From contig JAKFCX010000029.1 in NCBI GenBank assembly GCA_036676415.1, positions 62,001 through 126,000 of the forward strand: 64,000 nucleotides of DNA. Direction: 5' to 3'. The translations under genes and the position numbers were made by a program. The stretch comes from JAEZDC01 sp036676415. GTDB lineage: Bacteria > Bacteroidota > Bacteroidia > Chitinophagales > Chitinophagaceae. The notes below the pieces were generated by a model. The model searched no databases. It was given only the letters and a program-made list of their open reading frames with translations, and had not been told where the DNA came from. Shown here piece by piece: positions 27,602-36,910 of this stretch (its first letter is position 1; every line of letters starts with the position of its first letter).

Positions 27602-30067
27602 ATGAGAGCCATTTGCTCACTGCTTATATTATTCTTCAGTCTCGGTGCTTATGCTCAAACTCCAGCAACACCTAAAACTTTACAGGCAAAAAGAACGGAC
27701 GCTGTTATTAAAATTGATGGTTTACTTAACGATTCTGCGTGGAAAACTGCACCTGCTGCACTTGGATATACAGAGTTTCGTCCAACTCCTTTCAGGGTGG
27801 AAGATCATGAACTACGTACTGAAGTTTATATGCTGTATAATGATGAGGGTATCTTCCTTGGCGGATATTGTCATGAAAGAACAAAAGACAGTATTGCGGC
27901 AGAGGTAAATGGTCGTGATGGATTTGGCAATAATGATTTCGTTGGTTTTATATTCGACACCTATAAAGACAAGCTCAATGGCTTCGAATATTTTGTGACG
28001 CCTCGTGGAGAGCAGATGGATGCCAAGATGAGTAATAATGGAGAAGACTTTTCGTGGAACGCAGTTTGGAAAAGTGCTGCCCAAATACATAACGATGGAT
28101 GGAGTTTCGAGATCTTTCTTCCATTCTCTGCCATCCGTTTTAGTAAAGCAAACATCCAGGATTGGGGCTTGAATATTACTCGCCGCAGGCAGAAAACAAG
28201 CCAACAGGTTGCATGGAACCCAATCGACCCTAACGTTAATGGCTTTCTTACACAGGAAGGTTTCTGGACAGGTTTGGAAAACATCAAACCGCCATTAAGA
28301 TTACAATTCTCTCCGTATCTCTCTTATTATGTGAATCATTATCCTGCAAACGTACCGGGATTGAGTAACTGGACATCTTCAGTAAATGGTGGAATGGATC
28401 TGAAATACGGCATCAACCAGGCCATGACGCTGGACATGACGTTGATACCTGACTTTGGCCAGGTGCAAAGTGATAATCGTGTATTGAACCTTTCTCCTTT
28501 TGAAGTACGATACAATGAGAACAGGCCGTTCTTTACTGAAGGATTGGAACTGTTTAATAAAGGAAGTTTTTTCTATTCACGTCGTGTAGGTGGATCGCCG
28601 TTACATTTCGGAAGGCCGTATCACCAGCTTGCAGCCAATGAACATGTTGTAAAAAATCCTTCAGAAACCAAACTCATCAATGCAACCAAAATATCGGGTC
28701 GTTTAAAAGGTGGATTGGGTATTGGAATCTTTAACGCTGTTTCTAATTCGCAGCATGCGATTATTGCTGACGATAAGGGTAACGAAAGAAAAGTAGAAAC
28801 CAGTCCACTTACCAATTATAATATCATAGTGCTTGATCAAACACTGAAGTATAACTCCAGCGTCAGCTTTGTAAATACCAGCGTCCTACGTAGTGGTAAT
28901 GATTATGATGCTACTGTTACTGCCGGGCTTTTTGATTTTTATGATAAAAAGAACACCTGGAACATTGGTGGAAAGGCAGCAGTGAGTAACCTGACAAGTG
29001 TTTTGCCTGGTGGTAAATCGCTTACGGGTTACAGCCATACTGCATATTTTGGAAAAGCCAGTGGCAGGTTCAGGTTTAATTATTACCAGGAACTGGCAGA
29101 TGAAAAATTCAACAGTAATGACCTTGGATACTTCACCAATAATAATTATTTCAATCATTCACTGTGGGCAGGATACAATTGGTTAAAACCAACAAGCTGG
29201 TACAATAGAATTAATATTAACCTGAACGTTTTTTATTCGCAGATGTTCAAGCCACTGACCTACCAGAATGCCAACATCAATATGAATGTAAACGGCCAAC
29301 TAAAGAACTTGTGGTATCCCGGATTTGGTATTGGCTACGAACCTCGCACAAAAAACTTTTATGAACCACGTATTCCGGGAAGAGTTTTCAATGGCTGGGG
29401 AGACTGGTTTACTAATTTCTGGCTGGAGAGCAATAGCGCAAAGAAATATAGTGGTTATGCAGAGTTTCTATATGTTGACAGAACTATGTTTAAATCGAAA
29501 CGATATACACTCTTCTTACAACATAATTACCGTTTTAACCAGAAGCTGTCACTTTCACATACCTTGAGATTCGAGCCTCAAACAAACAACGTAGGTTTTG
29601 CTACGATCGACCAAACCAATGGTGATATTATTTTTTCTAAGAGAGATTTGGCAACAATTGAGAACTCACTATTCCTGAAGTATAGTTTTAACCCCATGAT
29701 GGTTTTTACTACCCGTATTCGCCATTACTGGAGCAGGGTGAACATGAAAGAACTGTATACTTTATTGCCAAATGGAGACCTCCAGGCTAATTCTACATTT
29801 AAAAATGCACAGGCGCCAAATTATAATGACTTTATTGTAGAATCTCAGTTCAACTGGCAATTCGCACCAGGTAGTTTTATTAACCTGATGTATAAAAACA
29901 ATACCAGCATGTTTGAATCACTACCATTTGGCACTACCAGTGGTGATAGTTATTTTAAGAACTTTGGCAGAACATTGGAAGCTCCCCAGAATAATAATCT
30001 ATCAATCCGTATTATCTACTTCCTTGATTATTTAGAGATGAAGAAGAAATTGCGTAAGCCTCGCTAA
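27602..30067 (+). CDS. DUF5916 family protein with CBM9-like N-terminal domain, outer-membrane barrel-like
   Basis: 821 residues from the methionine of MRAICSLLILFFSLGAYA, a good signal peptide; a reading from 27515 would add 29 residues in front. Residues 25-225 form the carbohydrate-binding family 9-like domain of the DUF5916 family (AVIKIDGLLNDSAWKTAP, DNDFVGFIFDTYKDKLNGF with small differences). The rest is rich in alternating aromatic and polar strands (YLSYYVNHYPANV, RLRFNYYQELADE-type) and ends near LSIRIIYFLDYLEMKK, suggesting an outer-membrane beta-barrel. Function is unknown. It is divergent from the receiver gene at 27375 and followed by the antiporter gene after 132 bp. Confidence 0.8.
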   Translation: MRAICSLLILFFSLGAYAQTPATPKTLQAKRTDAVIKIDGLLNDSAWKTAPAALGYTEFRPTPFRVEDHELRTEVYMLYNDEGIFLGGYCHERTKDSIAAEVNGRDGFGNNDFVGFIFDTYKDKLNGFEYFVTPRGEQMDAKMSNNGEDFSWNAVWKSAAQIHNDGWSFEIFLPFSAIRFSKANIQDWGLNITRRRQKTSQQVAWNPIDPNVNGFLTQEGFWTGLENIKPPLRLQFSPYLSYYVNHYPANVPGLSNWTSSVNGGMDLKYGINQAMTLDMTLIPDFGQVQSDNRVLNLSPFEVRYNENRPFFTEGLELFNKGSFFYSRRVGGSPLHFGRPYHQLAANEHVVKNPSETKLINATKISGRLKGGLGIGIFNAVSNSQHAIIADDKGNERKVETSPLTNYNIIVLDQTLKYNSSVSFVNTSVLRSGNDYDATVTAGLFDFYDKKNTWNIGGKAAVSNLTSVLPGGKSLTGYSHTAYFGKASGRFRFNYYQELADEKFNSNDLGYFTNNNYFNHSLWAGYNWLKPTSWYNRININLNVFYSQMFKPLTYQNANINMNVNGQLKNLWYPGFGIGYEPRTKNFYEPRIPGRVFNGWGDWFTNFWLESNSAKKYSGYAEFLYVDRTMFKSKRYTLFLQHNYRFNQKLSLSHTLRFEPQTNNVGFATIDQTNGDIIFSKRDLATIENSLFLKYSFNPMMVFTTRIRHYWSRVNMKELYTLLPNGDLQANSTFKNAQAPNYNDFIVESQFNWQFAPGSFINLMYKNNTSMFESLPFGTTSGDSYFKNFGRTLEAPQNNNLSIRIIYFLDYLEMKKKLRKPR

Positions 30068-30199
30068 TTGTTTTATAACTTTTCAAAATTCCAAACTTTA
30101 GAAAATCAGAATTCCAGGCCGACGTGTAAAGCTTTCATCATCTAAGCAATCAATGCTGCTACGGGCACTATTCTTGCAGCCAATGCTTAAAATCGTTTA

Positions 30200-31441
30200 T
30201 TGTCTTATTTAGTTATTATTACCATTGTTGGTCTTGCTGCATTGTTAATGGCATGGATGCCTTCTATTTCACGTATTACCAGGGTATCTTATTCTGTTTT
30301 TTATGTATTGTTTGGGGCTGCACTTTACCTTGCTTTCGGTGATGTATTACCCAAACCAGACCCCATTGCCAATAACTCAATTACCCTTCATCTTACAGAA
30401 CTGGTGGTGATCGTTTCTTTGATGGGTACCGGTTTAAAGATTGACCAGCGGTTTTCATTAAGTAACTGGCGGGTACCATTTAGACTGGTGAGTATTACTA
30501 TGATTGTAAGCATTGGTATTGTTACAGTATTGGGTGTGTATTTTATTGGACTCGATCTGCCAACAGCCATATTATTGGGTGCTGTTCTTGCACCAACCGA
30601 TCCTGTTCTCGCTTCAGATGTACAGGTAGGTCCGCCGATGGAAGATAAGCAGGACGATGTGAAATTTTCACTTACCGCAGAAGCCGGGATGAATGATGGA
30701 ACAGCCTTCCCTTTTACGTGGCTTGCCCTTATATTAGCTTTGGGCGGAACTGACTTTTCTAACCTGAATGAATGGTTCTGGAGAGATTTTATTTATCGCA
30801 CCATAGCAGGTATTGCACTTGGATTTATTATGGGCAGAGTCCTGGCTTATTTTGTATTTACATTACCAGACAGTAATAAAGCAATACAGGTAAAAGATGG
30901 TTTCGTAGCCATCTCAGCTACCCTGCTGGTTTATGGATTTACAGAGATGCTGCATGGCTACGGTTTTATTGCTGTTTTTGTTGCTGCCATCACTTTACGT
31001 AATTACGAGATGCAACATAAGTATGTAAAACAACTCCACGATTTTACTGACCAGATAGAACGATTGCTTGTATGTATTGTATTGATATTATTTGGCGGAA
31101 GCCTCGTAAATGGAATTCTTGATGCACTCACGTGGCCCATGGCTATCGTGTCTTTATTGTTCCTGCTTGCAGTAAGGCCTGCTGCAGCATGGATATCTTT
31201 ATCAAGAGTGGGCTTACATCATCGTGAGAAAAAAGCCATCAGCTTTTTTGGTATCCGTGGTATGGGAAGTTTTTTTTACCTCGCTTTTGCCCTTAGCCAG
31301 TTCAATTTTAATAAAGCACCTGAACTGTGGGCTATGTGTTCTTTCGTGGTGCTGCTTTCTGTAGTGATGCATGGATTTACTGCCACCACCATCATGACCC
31401 GCATTTCAGAAGAGTTTGGGGATAAAGACCTCAAAGACTAA
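30200..31441 (+). CDS. NhaP-type (CPA1) Na+(K+)/H+ antiporter
   Basis: A 413-residue inner-membrane protein with about 12 hydrophobic segments. It exchanges a monovalent cation for protons. CPA1 features are the unwound-helix region LLGAVLAPTDPVLASDVQ and the ion-site motif EAGMNDGTAFPF. The best start is the TTG at 30200, because a stop codon lies just upstream and the first membrane helix begins within eight residues; the ATG at 30248 would remove part of that helix. There is no C-terminal nucleotide-sensing domain. It lies 132 bp after the DUF5916 gene and may be independently expressed. Confidence 0.88.
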   Translation: MSYLVIITIVGLAALLMAWMPSISRITRVSYSVFYVLFGAALYLAFGDVLPKPDPIANNSITLHLTELVVIVSLMGTGLKIDQRFSLSNWRVPFRLVSITMIVSIGIVTVLGVYFIGLDLPTAILLGAVLAPTDPVLASDVQVGPPMEDKQDDVKFSLTAEAGMNDGTAFPFTWLALILALGGTDFSNLNEWFWRDFIYRTIAGIALGFIMGRVLAYFVFTLPDSNKAIQVKDGFVAISATLLVYGFTEMLHGYGFIAVFVAAITLRNYEMQHKYVKQLHDFTDQIERLLVCIVLILFGGSLVNGILDALTWPMAIVSLLFLLAVRPAAAWISLSRVGLHHREKKAISFFGIRGMGSFFYLAFALSQFNFNKAPELWAMCSFVVLLSVVMHGFTATTIMTRISEEFGDKDLKD

Positions 31442-31458
31442 CTATGTTTATTTGATCG

Positions 31459-32775
31459 TTAATCAAATACCAGTTCAATACAATTACAATCTTTCCTGAA
31501 TATTCTCTTCTTTCCTTCGGCAACAAAACATTCACTGAAAGGAAACCAATCGTACCAGTCGGTCCGGCCATTAGCTGTCTTAAAATCTTGCACCACTCCT
31601 GCAGCCAATCGATCGATCACTGATTGATGTACTTTAATACGATGCTTATTCCATGATGGATTCATGGCATGCCAGTATTTGTTAATACCTCTTATGGTAT
31701 CACCAGGTGAGGTTTTTCGCATAAGCGTATTGCGTCGCATGTCATTTGCTTTACCATAAGTATTGATCACAGGAGTCGTATCCCTGAAAATATTGTAAGG
31801 CCTTAAACGAGACAGCATCCATTTAAGTGATATGCCTCTCAACTCACCGTGTTTCTTATGACCGCCACCCACATCTTTATGACTTCCATTGAACCAAACT
31901 TCTTCAACAATAGTATTGATATCCTGTTCCTCATGCAACAACACATCTTTATGCGTGGTTAGTATTGGTGTATAATTAAAAGCACGGTTATCGTCCAATG
32001 ACACTGCATGATAAAGTTTCTTTACATTGTAAAGTTGGTTCAGATGTTGCGGAACTGGTGTAGTTGTCTCTTTCATGTCACCTATATCCAAAGCCTCCAC
32101 TGTATCCCACAGCCCCATTACTTCAATCATTGTTTTACCTGTAGTATCGAAGGTTACTGCTTGAGAAGGATTCTTGGTATTCCACCGGTTAATAAACTGA
32201 GCCAGTTTATATTTTCGTGCAGATGCATTGATCGTATCAACATACTGGTCATACAGATCAAGTATTAATTGTTGCTTACCCTTTTCATCGTTGATCTTTC
32301 CAAGATCTATAACTCCTATTGTGTATATAAAGCTGGAGAGTATCCTGCATTGATTTGCACCACGACTGAAACCAAACAGGCAAATAGAATCCCCCGGCTG
32401 ATAGTATTCGGCAAGAAACCGATAAGCCCTCATGATCCTTTGGTTGGTTGAGGTAGCATTTAGTGCATCTCTTAACCGATTTCCTGCACCTACACCCTCT
32501 ACATACAAACTGCGGATGTTTTTATCTGCCAGTAAATAAGTGTTCTGAACATGTGTTCGTTTGCCTGGATTCTTATATTGTCTGTCTCTTGTACCATCGA
32601 AGAATATTGCCAGCATATGTGGACGTACGCCTTCCGGTTGTTCAGTGTAATTAGCCGGTAATGTTTTTATACCACGGCATGAATATAAAAATGTGCAGGC
32701 AAAGACAACACTCAATATCCTGAGTATGACCCATTGGAATGGTTGATTACCGAAAAGCATGAATAACGGTTTCAA
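31459..32775 (-). CDS. DUF2235 (alpha/beta-hydrolase-like) lipoprotein
   Basis: A 438-residue protein with an N-terminal membrane-export segment ending in a lipobox-like FLYSC (Cys33). The DUF2235 fold shows in FFDGTRDR (residues 58-65) and the nucleophile elbow GFSRGA with Ser137; conserved DVGGGH (about 300) and VWFNGSHKDVGGGH provide the remaining catalytic candidates. Related proteins include the Tle1 family of secreted phospholipases. No T6SS genes are seen here, so a general esterase/lipase role at the cell envelope is equally likely. It is convergent with the antiporter gene (17 bp between stops). Confidence 0.82.
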   Translation of the reverse strand: MKPLFMLFGNQPFQWVILRILSVVFACTFLYSCRGIKTLPANYTEQPEGVRPHMLAIFFDGTRDRQYKNPGKRTHVQNTYLLADKNIRSLYVEGVGAGNRLRDALNATSTNQRIMRAYRFLAEYYQPGDSICLFGFSRGANQCRILSSFIYTIGVIDLGKINDEKGKQQLILDLYDQYVDTINASARKYKLAQFINRWNTKNPSQAVTFDTTGKTMIEVMGLWDTVEALDIGDMKETTTPVPQHLNQLYNVKKLYHAVSLDDNRAFNYTPILTTHKDVLLHEEQDINTIVEEVWFNGSHKDVGGGHKKHGELRGISLKWMLSRLRPYNIFRDTTPVINTYGKANDMRRNTLMRKTSPGDTIRGINKYWHAMNPSWNKHRIKVHQSVIDRLAAGVVQDFKTANGRTDWYDWFPFSECFVAEGKKRIFRKDCNCIELVFD

Positions 32776-32821
32776 GCGTAGGAAAATTACTGTATTTGAT
32801 TAATGATTTGATGTAAAGTAG

Positions 32822-33592
32822 TCAGTTACCCGGAGCAAAACTAAACTTATGAATAATGATCTCAATATCTTCCCCATCAATCGGTGGCTGGCCCTTGAAC
32901 AACCAAAGATTCAGATACAGCGGCATAGCTTCACTGCTAATGATGCTTTTCCGGCTACAACGTGATGTATGGAAAGCGTAAGCAGCATCAGTGCGAAATC
33001 CATGTAAAGATTGAAAAATTACATCAGAATCTGTGCGAATCATTCTTTGCGTAGTGTATGTTCCCTCAAGGCTCACGGTATTTTTTGAAGACCAATACTT
33101 AGCACTCATACCTTTTTTTGGCCAAACGGTATAGGTGAGGTTGGTGCCTTTTTTATTACCCCATTTTGAATACTCAATGTCAATTTCATCATGCATATCT
33201 ACACCTGAATATTGAAATATTCCGAATACTGCATTCCTGTCAAGTCTATCAATAGCGCCTTCAACAAAGAACTCGTAAGTACCGGTTCCGAATGATTGTT
33301 GAGAAACAACTTCAGCACAGGACCATAGGCCTGTCAACTCATTTTTTGTGAGCCTGAGATGTAATCGTCCTTCGCTATCCACAAAAACATTTGTATTGCT
33401 CCAGAAATTTGGTCCTGGTGCTGCAGGTCTTGTAGCATTGGTAACTTTCCAGGTATATCCGCTGAACTCAATTAGTGTTGGAGCATGATCAGCTTTGGAA
33501 GATACTGGCATACTACGTTGTGGTTTTTCAGTACAAGCGTACAGCAGGATCGCAATACAACTAAATAGATTTGTTATACTCGAACTTCTCAT
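32822..33592 (-). CDS. GH16-like lipoprotein (concanavalin-like glucanase fold)
   Basis: A 256-residue lipoprotein with lipobox LLYAC (Cys20). It has a jelly-roll fold of the GH16 type: the catalytic ExDxE signature appears as DEIDIEYSKWG with Glu136, Asp138 and Glu140. Other GH16-like segments are VVSQQSFGTGTYEFFVEG and a C-terminal LNLWLFKG. GH16 enzymes cut beta-1,3/1,4-glucans, agar or carrageenan. At 256 residues the domain is compact, and its substrate cannot be told. It sits 47 bp upstream (- strand order) of the DUF2235 gene and may share its transcript. Confidence 0.75.
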   Translation of the reverse strand: MRSSSITNLFSCIAILLYACTEKPQRSMPVSSKADHAPTLIEFSGYTWKVTNATRPAAPGPNFWSNTNVFVDSEGRLHLRLTKNELTGLWSCAEVVSQQSFGTGTYEFFVEGAIDRLDRNAVFGIFQYSGVDMHDEIDIEYSKWGNKKGTNLTYTVWPKKGMSAKYWSSKNTVSLEGTYTTQRMIRTDSDVIFQSLHGFRTDAAYAFHTSRCSRKSIISSEAMPLYLNLWLFKGQPPIDGEDIEIIIHKFSFAPGN

Positions 33593-33703
33593 TGACTATA
33601 CAAACTTCGGGGTTTTAGGCAATACCATGTTTTTCCAGGCTAATGGATAGAATGATTACAAGTAACCATTCTTAAAAATGTATACTGCAGGGTAAACTGA
33701 AAA

Positions 33704-33937
33704 TTATCTTGCCTGTGAAACTCTTAATGAGCGTCCTTGTATTTCTTTTCCATCAAGTTTCTTTATCGCTTCAAAAGCTGCAGCAGCCGATGGCATCTCA
33801 ACAAAACCAAATCGTATTTTACCGGTCTGTTCATCTTTGACGATCCTGGCGGTTGTGACTTCTCCGAACCCGGAAAACATTTCTATAAGGGTTTCTTCTG
33901 TTGTATGAAAACTGATATTAGACAAATAAATGTTCAT
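33704..33937 (-). CDS. RRM-type RNA-binding protein
   Basis: A 77-residue single RNA-recognition-motif protein. RNP2 is IYLSNI (residues 3-8) and RNP1 is KIRFGFVEM (about 40-48), with the aromatic residues that stack on RNA in place. Small single-RRM proteins of this type are abundant in Bacteroidota and are often linked to general RNA handling or cold response. The gene stands alone with about 110 bp of upstream space to the desaturase gene. Confidence 0.93.
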   Translation of the reverse strand: MNIYLSNISFHTTEETLIEMFSGFGEVTTARIVKDEQTGKIRFGFVEMPSAAAAFEAIKKLDGKEIQGRSLRVSQAR

Positions 33938-34077
33938 TGTTCATTTAAGATAACGTGATAAGATTTAGTGAAACAAAGCCGGGAGAAGAAGGAATGATCG
34001 TTATAAACGATTATCAACTTAGAGGTTGATCACTTTTGGTAAAGATATGGTAATAGGTGTGCCCATATCGTTAATCT

Positions 34078-34902
34078 TTAACCCAAAGGCTCTGCTACAT
34101 ACTTGTTGATCCTGATAATTCCACAGCTATCAAAGAATTTTATTACAGGATAACAGGGATCGAACTCTCCTTTTTTTGCTGCAAAATTGCTGCTGGCAGG
34201 GTGTGTGTGATGATTGTTATGATATCCCTCACCAAGCATCAGGAGGTCCACTTTAAATAAATTCGTAGAAGTGTTATCGGTCTCAAAGTTCTTATGTCCA
34301 TACTTATGTGCAAACCAATTAACGATGGTACCATGTATCGGGCCCATTAAAATATGAATCGGCACTAACAATAGCCACCAGGCACTGGGTGCAAAAGCAA
34401 GGTAAAGCCAGACATATATCCCAATCCATAAGATACGTGAGATAAAGTTATTACCCCAGGTGTCGAACCAATTCCATTCCGGTAAATTCTTTGTAAAGCG
34501 TTCTTCAACAGGATATCGGTTGTTGAGTATGGCTGAATAACCATTTCTTGTTCGCCACATCATGCTGAACATATTATCATCGAAAGTGGGTGAATGTGGA
34601 TCCTTTTCTGTATCAGTATAAGCATGGTGCATACGGTGTAAAATACCATAGACTCTTGGACTCATATACGACGAACCCTGTGTTATGTATGAAAATACAA
34701 AGAAGAACTTTTCCCATCCCTTACTCATGGTAAAAGTTCTATGAGCTGCATATCTATGCTGAAAAAATGTTTGAGAAAACAAAGAAAGATACCAATGGCC
34801 TACAAAAAACAGGATAACAAATAACATTGTGACAAAACTTGAGTTGAATAATGATTCACTATTCAACCAGCTCGTCAGGGAAGAAGAAAGCAAACGATTC
34901 AC
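34078..34902 (-). CDS. Membrane fatty acid (acyl-CoA/acyl-lipid) desaturase
   Basis: A 274-residue integral membrane di-iron desaturase. The three histidine boxes are HRYAAH (49-54), HRMHH (89-93) and HNNHH (about 235), separated by hydrophobic segments in the normal spacing. It introduces a cis double bond in fatty acyl chains to keep membranes fluid. It lies upstream (- strand order) of the RRM gene, and both have been linked to low-temperature life in related bacteria, but co-regulation is inference. Confidence 0.93.
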   Translation of the reverse strand: MNRLLSSSLTSWLNSESLFNSSFVTMLFVILFFVGHWYLSLFSQTFFQHRYAAHRTFTMSKGWEKFFFVFSYITQGSSYMSPRVYGILHRMHHAYTDTEKDPHSPTFDDNMFSMMWRTRNGYSAILNNRYPVEERFTKNLPEWNWFDTWGNNFISRILWIGIYVWLYLAFAPSAWWLLLVPIHILMGPIHGTIVNWFAHKYGHKNFETDNTSTNLFKVDLLMLGEGYHNNHHTHPASSNFAAKKGEFDPCYPVIKFFDSCGIIRINKYVAEPLG

Positions 34903-35025
34903 TTACAAGATAAACTAAAAAAGGTAAAGAAGGTCTTTTGTTTTTATTATGACCAGCCAATTCACCATGTATCCAGTTATCAATCAGGTGTATGTGGAAT
35001 AATTAAGCTATTACAGGCAATTTTA

Positions 35026-35466
35026 ATGAGGCCGCTGCACAATTCAGTTTCCAAACGCTACGTTAGAGATGTATCCTTTTTTGAAAAACCACCAGTTATG
35101 CTAGTACTGATAGTTGTATTGCTATTGTCTTCTATTCTCTTTTTACTTAATAATTATGCGATGAAAAGAACAGGTATCCACCAGGCCCTGTTTTATTTTA
35201 GATGTGATGGCGTTTCCTGGATCGCTGAAACGGCGTGGCTAAATAATACTACTGGAGAAGTTCAAAAGATCACCACTACCAGTAACTGGCAGGATGGTGT
35301 TGTATCGGTATTGGAAAATGGTGAAACAATTTACCATACCAAGCAACCTTTCAGTGACAGGCCGAACCTGGAAAGATTTCATCGTATAGCGAGGATGAGA
35401 TTTTTTTTGGAGTTAAAGTGGAAAGCGATTGCAGAAAGCAAAAACGTGCCGGTGGTGGCACCCTGA
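35026..35466 (+). CDS. Small membrane-anchored protein of unknown function
   Basis: 146 residues with one membrane helix (PVMLVLIVVLLLSSILFLL, about 25-43), a short cytoplasmic N-terminus rich in basic residues and an extracytoplasmic part of about 95 residues. No recognised domain. The soluble part includes SWIAETAWLNNTTGEVQKI and a helix RLFHRIARMRFFLELKW-like stretch. It lies between divergent and convergent neighbours and appears monocistronic. Confidence 0.65.
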   Translation: MRPLHNSVSKRYVRDVSFFEKPPVMLVLIVVLLLSSILFLLNNYAMKRTGIHQALFYFRCDGVSWIAETAWLNNTTGEVQKITTTSNWQDGVVSVLENGETIYHTKQPFSDRPNLERFHRIARMRFFLELKWKAIAESKNVPVVAP

Positions 35467-35496
35467 TGCATTTCAGTACTAAACCTGATTAGAATA

Positions 35497-36384
35497 TTAT
35501 TTTATTGCTACGTGAACAATATTGCCTGGCTTCTTCACACCTTCATTTGAGATAAACAATTCACCATTCGCACTAAATGTTAGTCCTTCTGGTTGCTCAA
35601 ACTGGTTTCCTAAATGATAAGTTTGTTTTACATTACCTGTCTCATCAATCCTAATTAACCTTGCAGCAGGACCATCCAGCAAATACAATTCATTTGTAAG
35701 TGGATGCCTGGCTATGGCTGAAGGTTTAATTGATTTATTCTTTTTGCCTGTACCCTTCGGCATAACATTTAATTTGTAAACCGGATCACTGTTAAAACTT
35801 TTTGTAGACAAGTCAAATGCATATACACCTTTGTAATCTTTATTGCCGGGTTCGTCATTCTTGATGGCCAACAATAAACGATTGTGCTGCTGATCATAAA
35901 ACAATCCTTCTACGTTATGCTCTGCAGTTAATGCTGTCTTATATTGTTTTACTGTTGCATTACTACGCCAGTTTTTTATCTCGTACAAAACACCATCACT
36001 CTGTACCACGTATGCATCGTTTGCAGAAACGGCCAGCCCTTCGTAATCACCGGCACCGCTAAATGCAATTTCCTGCTCAATACTACCCTTCTTTACATTA
36101 TAAATAAAAATGACACCTTCCTCATCCTGCACACATGCGAAACGTTCTGCATCAAGATAGTGCACTCCTGATATTTCCTTTAAACGCCCGGGTAAATTCC
36201 ATTGATCATTCACCTGTATTTCAGGAGAAGCAACACCTTTGCTTTGGTCTTTCTTATTTTTCTTTTCCTTTTTATTGTCCTGCTTAGTTGATGCTGCACC
36301 CAGCAATCCTGTTTTCAAATTATCGCGGTATATATAACCTGCACTGGCAATTGCAATAATTATTATTATCAATAGGTATTTCAT
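35497..36384 (-). CDS. SdiA-regulated/YjiK-like beta-propeller protein
   Basis: 295 residues starting at MKYLLIIIIIAIASAGYIYRD, chosen because the upstream alternative at 36414 overlaps the preceding gene. It has a membrane anchor or signal, then a Lys-rich low-complexity linker (residues 35-55), then a beta-propeller with repeats such as LPGRLKEISGVHYLDAERFAC and AEHNVEGLFYD, and ends with EQPEGLTFSANGELFISNEG. This is the SdiA-regulated (YjiK) family, whose role is unclear. It follows the PepSY-like lipoprotein gene after 20 bp. Confidence 0.8.
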   Translation of the reverse strand: MKYLLIIIIIAIASAGYIYRDNLKTGLLGAASTKQDNKKEKKNKKDQSKGVASPEIQVNDQWNLPGRLKEISGVHYLDAERFACVQDEEGVIFIYNVKKGSIEQEIAFSGAGDYEGLAVSANDAYVVQSDGVLYEIKNWRSNATVKQYKTALTAEHNVEGLFYDQQHNRLLLAIKNDEPGNKDYKGVYAFDLSTKSFNSDPVYKLNVMPKGTGKKNKSIKPSAIARHPLTNELYLLDGPAARLIRIDETGNVKQTYHLGNQFEQPEGLTFSANGELFISNEGVKKPGNIVHVAIK

Positions 36385-36404
36385 AGTGTTTAGTTTAATG
36401 TTCA

Positions 36405-36860
36405 TTAATCCCAATAACTCACTCCTGCTGCAGGATTACCATCCTGTTTGTATACTACTTTGATATCTTTGCTACCCTTCTTTTCCAGTTCAAACTGGTA
36501 ATAAGCAATATTATCTTTCTCCAGTTTCTCAATATCTTCCATAGTATAACCTGCGTAAGTTGTGTTTATTGCCCGTATAATCGTTGCCGGTATTGCTGTT
36601 GTATCTACATCACTTTTCTGCATCAGGAGATTACCTGCGTTATTTACGAGCACTGTTACTTCTGATTGTCCCTGTAAAAACTCAGCTTCGTAGCCATTAT
36701 TTTTTTTCTCCCAATCAATGTTGGAAGCATTGTATTTGCCTTTTACTGCATTAACCACTACAGATGGAAGTTTGTTCTCAGCGATGCCGTGACCACAACC
36801 TGAGAATACTAAACCAAAAGCGGCAAGGCATAAACCTGTTATTGTTGCTTTCATATTCAT
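36405..36860 (-). CDS. PepSY-like (putative beta-lactamase-inhibitor-like) lipoprotein
   Basis: 151 residues with a signal peptide ending in lipobox VFSGC (Cys22). Two PepSY-like repeats follow (LPSVVVNAVKGKYNASNIDW and IPATIIRAINTTYAGYTMED), each a helix-strand unit ending in strands with alternate charges. Proteins of this family are periplasmic, often sit beside two-component systems, and are thought to modulate envelope enzymes or sensors. Here it lies directly downstream of the kinase gene at 36911 (50 bp). Confidence 0.82.
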   Translation of the reverse strand: MNMKATITGLCLAAFGLVFSGCGHGIAENKLPSVVVNAVKGKYNASNIDWEKKNNGYEAEFLQGQSEVTVLVNNAGNLLMQKSDVDTTAIPATIIRAINTTYAGYTMEDIEKLEKDNIAYYQFELEKKGSKDIKVVYKQDGNPAAGVSYWD

Positions 36861-36910
36861 TTATTTAGAATACAAAGCTCATAAGCAAATCAGGAAAGAA
36901 TTGGGAATGA

